Shown one piece after another: positions 56,189-64,000 of a DNA stretch of 64,000 bases. Positions within the stretch are counted from its first letter, which is position 1. Each line of letters starts with the position of its first letter. Both the position numbers and the translations under genes were made by a program. The DNA comes from Liolophura sinensis (taxonomy: Eukaryota; Mollusca; Polyplacophora; Chitonida; Chitonidae): the NCBI RefSeq assembly GCF_032854445.1, contig NC_088301.1:3534001-3598000 (forward strand). Reading direction: 5' to 3'. The notes below the pieces were generated by a model. That model searched no databases. It had not been told where the DNA came from and worked only from the letters and a program-made list of their open reading frames with translations.

Positions 56189-56794
56189 CAGGCATTTGAC
56201 TTCTCCGCCCAAGCACATCAGGTTTCAGAACGGCGTAAAATCATACAGTTGTACATACATATATAACCATGAGATCAGGCTAGTCGCGCTAGCCCTTGTA
56301 TGATCTGCATTACTGAGGCTATTTCAAATGAAAATTAAAGTGACAAAATTCCATATTGTAAAACTGACACTGATTTTCTTTTCTTTCTTCCTTCTTTTTC
56401 TTCGAAATAATGTTGTTGCGCACATTATGGATAGACAGGCCTCATGTGTTGGTGGGGTGAGCACGTGACGTGCACACTGAATTATACAGTTGTCACCTAA
56501 TCGCCAAAGTCTTACAGCAACACTTCATTCTACTGAGTATTCACATTACACTTTTTCTTCAGTGCATTTTTGAGTGTTTTCGTTCGGTGTTTAAATGTGC
56601 ATCAGGTCAGTTGGCTTAAACGCTGGCTTCCTTCGACTATCAGGCCTCTCACCAATGAGATTGCGCGTTCGAATCCAGTTCTCGCGGCGGCTTTACGCTT
56701 GGACGTGACAAAACGTACAACGAAGTGCGGTGGTTTTTTTCATGCGCTTTTCCCTATCTGTACACTTAACCGCAATTCTTCAATTTTAGAATAT

Positions 56795-56925
56795 TTATCT
56801 GATTGATTGGTGTTTTACGCCGTACTCAAGAATACTGCAAATATCCAACGGCGGCCTGCATTATGGTGGGACGAAACAGGACAGAGCCCAGGGGATCACC
56901 CGATAATCCGCAGTTGAGTATGGCG
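56795..56925 (-). mobile_element. SINE-I fragment, tail and part of core
   Basis: GATTGGTGTTTTACGCCGTA, then ACGGCGGCCTGCATTATGG and CAGAGCCCAGGGG. The head is absent. A separate tRNA-like scrap (GCGCGTTCGAATCCAG near 56664-56680) lies about 120 bp to the left. Confidence 0.8.
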
Positions 56926-57057
56926 TTAAGCTTCAGTCAAATAACTATCAGAAACAAATATCATCGGGGAAAAGATGTCACCTATAAATGTGTTAAACTT
57001 CCCGAGATGTTGTGTTAATGTCGGCAGTGGTCCACATGTGTATATATGTCTCACATT

Positions 57058-57288
57058 TTTATTTATTTATTTATTTATTTATTTGGTGTTTTACGCCGTA
57101 CTCAAGAATATTTCACATATACGACGGCGGCCAGCATTAAGGAGGGAGAAAACCGGGCAGAGCCCGTGGAAAACCCACGACCATCCGCAGACTGCTGCGA
57201 GACCTTCCCATTTGGCCGGACAGGAAGCCAGTATGAGCTAAACTTGAACTCACAGCGACCGCATTAACCAACTGAGCCACGGGGGCCT
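57058..57288 (-). mobile_element. SINE-I near full length with shortened head
   Basis: (TTTA)n tail, complete core, and head lacking about 40 bp in its middle (GACCGCATT directly followed by AACCAACTGAGCC). An approximate TCA(C)ATTTTT target repeat is weak. Confidence 0.88.
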
Positions 57289-58065
57289 CCTCAATTTTTT
57301 TAGAAGACTTGCTAATCATATACGGACACTTGACGTTCTCCGCCTTATCACCCTTAATCAGATTACCAATATCACGTGTTGATAATGTTACTACGGCACA
57401 GATAATTTTTAAATCCGCGAAAATTATCATAACTATTTTGCTACAGCTTCACAACTATTGACAGTTTACAGGGTGTATATATAGAGCTGGGTGCAAATTT
57501 CCTCCCTATCTTGTCATGTTATGTCACGTTAGATTAACGTATGCTAAGTGGGCCCTTATATGTTATCTGTCTTATTAATCCAATTAATTTCATTTCACCC
57601 CGCTACCAATGTTTAACAGCTCGCCGTGTTTTTTCGAATACTATAGCATAAAGAAAGTATGATTTGATTTATCGACTGGTAACGGATACACATGCAGTTT
57701 ACCCGACTGGAGTATACACTGTGATCGGGGCAGCGCTCAGATGTCAATTGTCCGTATCCACAAGATTTGCAGGATCAATACGGACCTTGCGCACGAAATT
57801 CCTTCAATGCCCAAATGTCATTGCTCGTCTGTTCACGAAATGATTAAAATAATGGCCGTATGGTGTAAAGCAATGATCATTTTATCTTTATTTATTTATT
57901 TATTTATTACTTGATTCTTATTTGACGTCATACTGAGGAAAGATTGTTGTCAAACGCCTAATGTCACTCTGGCCCTGCAAGAATTGATAGCGTGTGAAAC
58001 TGCAAATCCTTCGTCCAAAGTCGGTTTCGAAGGCCTCCGACTAAGGCTTTGGTTTAATAAGAGGT
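57289..58065. other. No gene seen
   Basis: A (TTTA)n run at 57886-57910 followed by GACGTCATACTGAGG and AGATTGTTGTC is a probable decayed SINE tail on the minus strand. Confidence 0.4.
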
Positions 58066-58333
58066 AGGGGCCTCCGTGGCTCAGTCGGTTAGCGCGCTAG
58101 CGCAGCGTAATGACCCAGAAGCCTCTCACCAATGCGGTCGCTGTGAGTTCAAGTCCAGCTCATGCTGGCTTCCTCTCCGGCCGTGAGTGGGAAGGTCTGC
58201 CAGCAACCTGCGGATGGTCGTGGGTTTCCCCCGTGCTCTGCCCGGTTTCCTCCCACCATAATGCTGGCCGCCGTCGTATAAGTGAAATATTCTTGAGTAC
58301 GGCGTAAAGCACCAATCAAATAAAATAAATAAA
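58066..58333 (+). mobile_element. SINE-I, full length, best plus-strand copy
   Basis: Head GGGGCCTCCGTGGCTCAGTC with A-box and B-box (GTGAGTTCAAGTCC), core, and tail AGTGAAATATTCTTGAGTAC ending in AATAAAATAAATAAA. TTAATAAGAGGT is duplicated at 58054-58065 and 58334-58345. Confidence 0.96.
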
Positions 58334-58379
58334 TTAATAAGAGGTTGACGACTCTCCGGAGGCCATTTGCACAGTGTTG

Positions 58380-58500
58380 TCGACAGCTTGTCTTCTGCCA
58401 ATGTGGAGAACCAGTTTGTACACGTAGAAGAGATTGTCGGCAACTTGCCAAAGATCGGTGGTTTACCCGGGGCAAGCCGGTTTCCTCCAACCATAAAACT
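58380..58500 (+). mobile_element. Diverged SINE-like remnant
   Basis: GGCAACTTGCCAAAGATCGG, then GGTTTACCCGGGGCAAGCC and GGTTTCCTCCAACCATAA parallel the SINE-I core order. The region is squeezed between two intact SINEs. Confidence 0.5.
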
Positions 58501-58528
58501 GGCCCACATCGAACGGTGAATATTTAAT

Positions 58529-58859
58529 AAGAGAGTGAGTGAGGGCTCGGTTTGCTTAACATTTTTTCAGTCATTTGACGACGAAGGAATCCTTAGAGTG
58601 CATGTAATGTGCCTCCTTGCTGCAGGACGGATTTCCACCGCTCCTTTATCTAGTGCTGCTTCACTGAGACGCCTTACTGAATGGAAGTAAGCCGGCCCGC
58701 CCGACCCATTACAGTGATACGGGTCAACAGGTCGTTGCACTTTCCCCTTCGTGCTGAACGACAAGCGAGGAAGTTACAACTTCCGCTTTTTAAGGTCTTA
58801 GATGTGACTCGACCCTAGATCTACCGGTCCAGAAGCGGACGCTCTACCAACTGTGCTAT
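58529..58859 (-). mobile_element. SINE-II, near full length
   Basis: Tail (GAGAGTGAGTGAGGGCTCGG) to head (CTCTACCAACTGTGCTAT). TGAATATTTAAT is duplicated at 58517-58528 and 58860-58871. Confidence 0.95.
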
Positions 58860-58871
58860 TGAATATTTAAT

Positions 58872-60106
58872 GAGCCTTCGACATACAGCCAATGCTTCAG
58901 CGGTGATGGTTAGTATTTGGAAGCTCGGTCATGAAAAATTTCTAAATCTTAGGGAGGGATAAGACGGAATCAGGATTTGAACTCGCGTCCTCCGTTGGCG
59001 GAAGACTGTTGAAATGAAGCGACATTAACTTTATCTACTACACTCACAAGCCAGCAATTATCAGTGTGTAAGCCGTCGTGATATACACCTATATCCTATG
59101 TATATCAAACTATGGATTTGTTGTATTTTTGTTTCTGCCGCAAAAATCAATGTGTGGACGATCGGTACCGGAGTTGACAGTTTTGCTGAATAATACAGTA
59201 GCGATTAAACCGTCACCGACTAGTATGAGGTTTACAGTCAAAGTTGGACAGTCAGGCGTTCCTTACACCACGGGCAGAGCTCAGAGCTCTGGGTATAATC
59301 AGGGTCGGTATAATCTATACTTCTGGCGAGGGAGAGTCCCACAGCAGCTTATGCAAATAGGTAAAACATAAAATTTCTCCAGACCCGCTGATTTGGCTAA
59401 ACTGCACTGTAGTGAGCATGCGTTGTGACCCTCAGTGTTAACCTTACATCGTACGATGTGCATAAGAAGAGACATAAGGCGATATAATGTGCGGCAGCGC
59501 TGGAGAAACTGTCAGATGGTCACGACGCGAAGACGTTGTGTTCTGGCCGGCCCTAGATTTTCATCTTTACACGCAGTATCTGCGGACCGCTTCGTGAAGT
59601 CACACGGCAGATCATGTCAGAGTGGCCGCTCTAAAACCAGCACCGTTAGCCCAGAGAAGGGGTAGTGTACACCATACTGAACACGGTAAGTCAACCTCTT
59701 GTTTTCATACGTATTTCATTAAGACAATGCATTCCAGAATCTGCTCACAATGCATGTGCTTGTTTGTGGAAAACCTATATATAGAGGCTTATACCTGGAG
59801 GGACCACTTACTTTTTCCGAATTATTTTTTTTAGATTGGCCTAGAGTTGCTGAAGATAAATTTCATGTGCCAGATGCTGTACGTCGTAAGACATGAAAGT
59901 TACACATTGTTTGTTCTACAGAGGAAAACCCGCTCAGTTATAGACAAAAAAACTCTATGGGTAATTTCCTGTGAAAAAAAAAATTATCGATTAATGGAAC
60001 ATTTTCAAATTACTTCGACAAGGCTGCAGTTGGGCCCATAGTCAAACAAATTGCGCCTCTTCATTTATTCCTTTCTGCAACCAAAAGCAGATCATGTATC
60101 TGAATA
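58872..60106. other. No gene recognised
   Basis: A 97-aa plus-strand frame (59078-59371) and a 76-aa frame (59435-59665) show no known domain. A tRNA-like GATTTGAACTCGCGTCC near 58975-58991 may be a SINE scrap. Confidence 0.4.
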
Positions 60107-60218
60107 CTCACATCCAGTACACCCCAAGTTCACGTCCAGTACACAACCGGTATATATCCAGTATACAAATATACACCCGGTGCACATCCAGTACACAACA
60201 GGTACACATCCAGTACAC
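60107..60218. repeat. Short degenerate repeat of CACATCCAGTACAC
   Basis: Five to six units of about 20 bp (CACATCCAGTACACAACAGG) with substitutions. Confidence 0.75.
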
Positions 60219-61621
60219 GTTTAAATTATTCAGAACTTGCAGCTCTGTCGTACATCTATACGAACGACGTGTGGCATGCCTATATACTATATGTATTAGT
60301 ACACTGCACCTATAAATTATGAAGTTCTATCGTGAGGTCTTCAACTTGTACATAACCAGGCGGCCTTACTTATGCAATTTATGTTTGAATCAGTATATTT
60401 ATTACAATATGATTCATACAGTAATATCATTTATTAAGATTGCCTGTGTTATAGTTGGTCAACTCCGACTCGGCTCTTTCCTGAGACTCTTGAGTTAGCA
60501 ATTTCGATCGATTCAGTGTCAGTATAATGTGTGTATGGTGTCATGTCTAGCGTCACCACGTTCCAATGTGTCAGTATTTAGACAGGCCTTCTACAGTGGA
60601 ACACCGAAAGCACTGCTACGGGATGTTATAATCAAAAGTAATTTTGAATTGACATTGAAACCCCATACAAACAATCAAACAACTGATTTCTTTGATCCTT
60701 CACCAATACGATGTAGTTTCCGACTATAGCTGAAAACAATATTGCCTTCCTCTAGGCTTCCTGTTTTATCTCCTTTGTAAAGAGGAAGAATATAGGATGC
60801 TCACGAATTTGGATGCTATTAGTAAGACTTGGATTCTGTAAGCTACACCTTTGTGTCAGTCTGGTTTGTTCGCCTTCAGTCCTGATCTTATACTTTGTGC
60901 CTGAAATGTAGGTCACCAGCGTGAGATACTCTGTGTAACAATTATAATGTACATGTCATCGCTTGTTTTATGTGAGCATTGACCTGTAATGTCGTTTGGA
61001 GTTTGAACAATTAGTCCATCTGATCGCTTACTTTTGCACCCACTGATTTCATTTAAAGCTGGCACGCGACACTTTGAAGGCCATAGATTTGACAGAGTTT
61101 GTACGTGAGCCGTCTAGCGACTGGACCCTGTCTATTACCGAGGTAGTGTTGATTCAGGTGACACAATTCCCGTTAGGAATGCCCTGGCCAAGACGTGCCG
61201 ACTCGAGCTTTTCTAGCAATGAACCAGGAAATGACGGAATTCGCAAACTCCGGTTGTGCGTGGGTCTTGTCGATTCCGCAGCCGCTAATGCGCCTATAAA
61301 CCAAAGTGCCGATTCACCGTGACCCACTGAGAGCACTTCGACAAACTTCGATTGTTTCCGTGTTGATCCTAACTCTGAGATAAGCAGCTGCTTTTAGGCA
61401 CTTGGTTAATCCATTCAAATCTGATAATTCGGTAATAATATACATATAAGCCTGTGAGACATGCTTGTAGTGGATGTTATTGAAATATCTATCTCATTCC
61501 ATTTGAATTTGACTTAGCAAATGATAGATCTAAAAGAGATAGCGTGATTTTTCCCCGAAAGTGTCGCCTCGTCCATCAGCCTGATTTACTGAGTTCTTCC
61601 CTCTCCATCTGCTGGCCGAGA
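60219..61621. other. No gene recognised
   Basis: An 82-aa plus frame (61074-61322) is overlapped by a 60-aa minus frame (61154-61336). Neither resembles a known protein. Confidence 0.4.
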
Positions 61622-62035
61622 CGGGCTAGACTTGCTATGCAAGTAGCTTACGGGCTAGACTTGCCATACCAGTAGGTTACGGGCTAGACTTGCTATACCA
61701 GTAGGTTACGGGTTAAACTTGCTATACCAGTAGGTCACGGGCTAGACTTGCCATTACAGTAGGTCACGGGCTAGACTTGCTGTACCAGTAGCTTACGGGC
61801 TAAACTTGCTATACCAGTAGGTTACGGGCTAAACTTGCAGTACCAGTAGGTTACGGGTTAAACTTGCTATACCAGTAGGTCACGGGCTAGACTTGCCATA
61901 CCAGTAGGTCACGGGCTAGACTTGCTATACCAGTAGGTCACGGGCTAGACTTGCTATACCAGTAGGGCACGGGCTGGACTTGCTGTACCAGTAGGTTACG
62001 GGCTGGACTTGCTATACCAGTAGGTCACGGGCTAT
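61622..62035. repeat. 29-bp minisatellite, about 14 units
   Basis: Unit GGGCTAGACTTGCTATACC followed by AGTAGGTTAC. Variants GGTTAAAC, GGTCAC and GCTTAC recur. Spacing of GGGCTAGAC at the left is 29 bp. Confidence 0.95.
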
Positions 62036-62604
62036 TCGCTGTAGTTAGTGGAATGACAAATCAAACCGCACTGTGATGGCCGAAGTCACGTGTGGTTCTT
62101 CACATTTCAATTATCGTTGTGAAAGAACTGCTTGCTTCCGTTTTCAAAATACATTCAAAGTAAATCTCTCCTGTCCACATACAATTCTTTTCTTTCATCA
62201 CTTAATCTTCAGGAAGAATTCTGACGAGATTTTTTATGCATTATCTCCCCACTAATCCGTTAGACGACAATTCTGTCTAAATTACTTTGCGTCGGAGAGT
62301 TAGTTTTTAAGGAGTATGTTTCGAGAAGATTTGTTGCTAGTGACGTATATATTGGGGGTTTATTGAGGCAGCCATCACTCTGATATCTGTTAATTAAGAC
62401 GTCTTCATGTATAGGTACAGCTTCCCATCCAGATGAGTTCGTGAGATCTTAATAACAAACATATATTCAGAAGAGAGAAAAGAAAGAAGAACCTGTTTTT
62501 CTTAGAATGTTAATTTAGACCATCCCACCTTTTTTCTGTAACAAAGGGATTGTTTTACTGTGTTATGAAACTGGTGTCTGAAATTACCATCAACATGAAC
62601 AAAA

Positions 62605-62750
62605 ATTTGACCGCTTTACGTCACACTTAAGATTGTTTTAGATCATACTCAAGATTAATTTGCGTCGTACTTAAGATTGTTTTAGATCTTACTCAAGATT
62701 AATTTGCGTCGTACTTAAGATTGTTATACATCACACTCAGGATTGTTTGC
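62605..62750. repeat. 46-bp tandem repeat made of two similar halves
   Basis: GCGTCGTACTTAAGATTG, then TTTTAGATCTTACTCAAG and ATTAATTT, repeated about three times. The two halves (ACTTAAGATT and ACTCAAGATT) are themselves related. Confidence 0.88.
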
Positions 62751-64000
62751 TATACTTTTGACCAGGAGCAACTTTTCCAAGTTTCAATTTTTTTCAATGT
62801 TTTAAATATATTTCTTTTCATGGTATTATCTTAACTTTTGCATATACGCATGTTTAGCGAAGATGGTCAGTATATTATAATCTTTTTGATGCCCAAAGTT
62901 TTTGATGCCTGTTGCCTCCCTACTGACGGTACTCAGCAGTAGTAAACGTCGAATTTCCTGTCTGGGATGAGCAGCCACTGTAGCGCACCTTTTGGGCGCG
63001 TTTTCGTCTGAAGAAAAGCCCTCTTCGCCAGTGATCAATGGCAGACAATTGACATGATCGAACTTGCTGGGTGTAGACAAGGAAAGCTGTCTGATCTCAG
63101 GGATAACTTTTATCAACCCAGCTTTGTCTGGGAGGTTTTATGGCAGTGAGAAATTCTTTGACCTCCGTGAAAGCTTTCACCTCCTGTTATGTAACGTAGC
63201 CGGCTAAGCTAAGGGCTGGTTTCACGGCTGATCCACCAAATGCCATTGTGCTTTGGGCATCTCGCAGCGTCTGCTGGGAAGGGATCAGAATCAAAGCCAA
63301 TGAGAAAAGGTTACATAACTTTAACCCCACTTCGACAGGTGAGCTTCTTTTTGATCGCATACATCCAACGAACGTTTTCAGCAGGTTTCACCAATCGTAT
63401 TCTCTTGAGAACCCATATATTCATAGTTTTGCAGTGATGTCATAGCTGCAACGAGCCAATCACCAGCACACTCTTTGGTCACGTGGGTAAAGTCCTGGAT
63501 GTGAAAAAGTCAATTTAACCCAGGTGAGATAGGTATTGGAGAAGATTTTAGCATTGAAAAAAATGAAAGATATAGCTTTTAGGTAAGAAATTCTACCTGG
63601 AAAAGTAGTCAGTATGATACGTTCAGCGTCCTGAATTACTTTGAACTTTAGGAATTGGCAGAAATCGGCATTTCACCCGTTTAACTCCATGTTATTTATC
63701 ATCCCTCGCCAGGAACCCAGGGGCTCGAAACTATGACAACACCAGAATAAGACAGCTCTCGCGCGCAGTTACGTGCCGTTGGAGCGTGAATATTTGCCAC
63801 TAAAATTGGGCAGCATTTTTGAATGTCGACAAGAAAGAAAATTACAAATCTGATTTAAAAGTATCATTAGAATTGCACGTGGAACAAAAGTGAAAGATAT
63901 TTCAAGGAAAACGATTGTGATTTATACTGGGTATTCCCAACATGACGGTTCCCAACAGATCGAGTGGCCTTACCAGTTGATCGTTGAAAGAAGTTCGGTA
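62751..64000. other. No gene recognised
   Basis: Frames up to 96 aa without known domains. The right edge of the window shows nothing that marks a gene start. Confidence 0.4.

Noticed and set aside
58066-58140. tRNA genes
   Set aside because: All tRNA-like stretches are heads of SINEs, with SINE cores following and target duplications around them.
1-64000. Virus-derived or LTR elements
   Set aside because: No paired long terminal repeats, and no reverse transcriptase, integrase, capsid or envelope-like frames were recognised.

Overview
The window is animal nuclear DNA, most likely from a lophotrochozoan and probably a mollusc. The evidence is the gene style (long intronless leucine-rich-repeat receptors), a high load of tRNA-headed SINEs ending in a conserved tail followed by short A-rich repeats, and very large minisatellite arrays. 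The species call is inference, because no marker gene is present.

Receptor cluster (1-43 kb). Six paralogous genes all lie on the minus strand and encode one architecture: signal peptide, LRRNT, a long LRR block, a non-LRR island, more LRRs, LRRCT, one fibronectin type III domain, one membrane helix and a short cytoplasmic tail. Gene A is only a 23-codon 5' end at the left edge. B (3907-7201) and D (15893-17437) are pseudogenes. C (10687-13680, 997 aa), E (33365-36613, 1082 aa) and F (39900-42860, 986 aa) are intact single-exon genes. A to D are a recent tandem array whose flanks were copied with the genes. E and F are older relatives, separated from D by about 16 kb with no recognisable gene. 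All six copies keep a short upstream block with an ETS-like GGAA core, and A, C and E have TATA-like boxes. B is a patchwork: its ends are close to C while its middle LRRs are closer to F, which suggests recombination or gene conversion.

Mobile elements. Three tRNA-headed SINE families (called I, II and III here) share one 3' tail. About seven copies have clear target-site duplications. Two non-autonomous inverted-repeat DNA transposons with TA duplications (2141-3797 and 17888-18453), a 195-bp MITE (7620-7814) and a 523-bp insertion (7978-8500) can be delimited because a sister duplication unit keeps the empty site. A 660-bp long inverted repeat lies at 24262-24925. A TATA-bearing dispersed repeat of unknown class occurs three times.

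Satellite domain (44-62 kb). From 44.0 to 54.3 kb most of the DNA is a chain of unrelated tandem arrays: 42-bp, two different 24-bp families, a TG-rich array, 58-bp, 46-bp and a GATA/GACA/CA compound array. Smaller 21-, 29- and 46-bp arrays follow. Long open frames there result from repeat periods divisible by three or from low complexity. No convincing gene was found from 43 kb to the right edge.

No retroviral, LTR or other virus-like element, CRISPR array, rRNA or functional tRNA gene was recognised.
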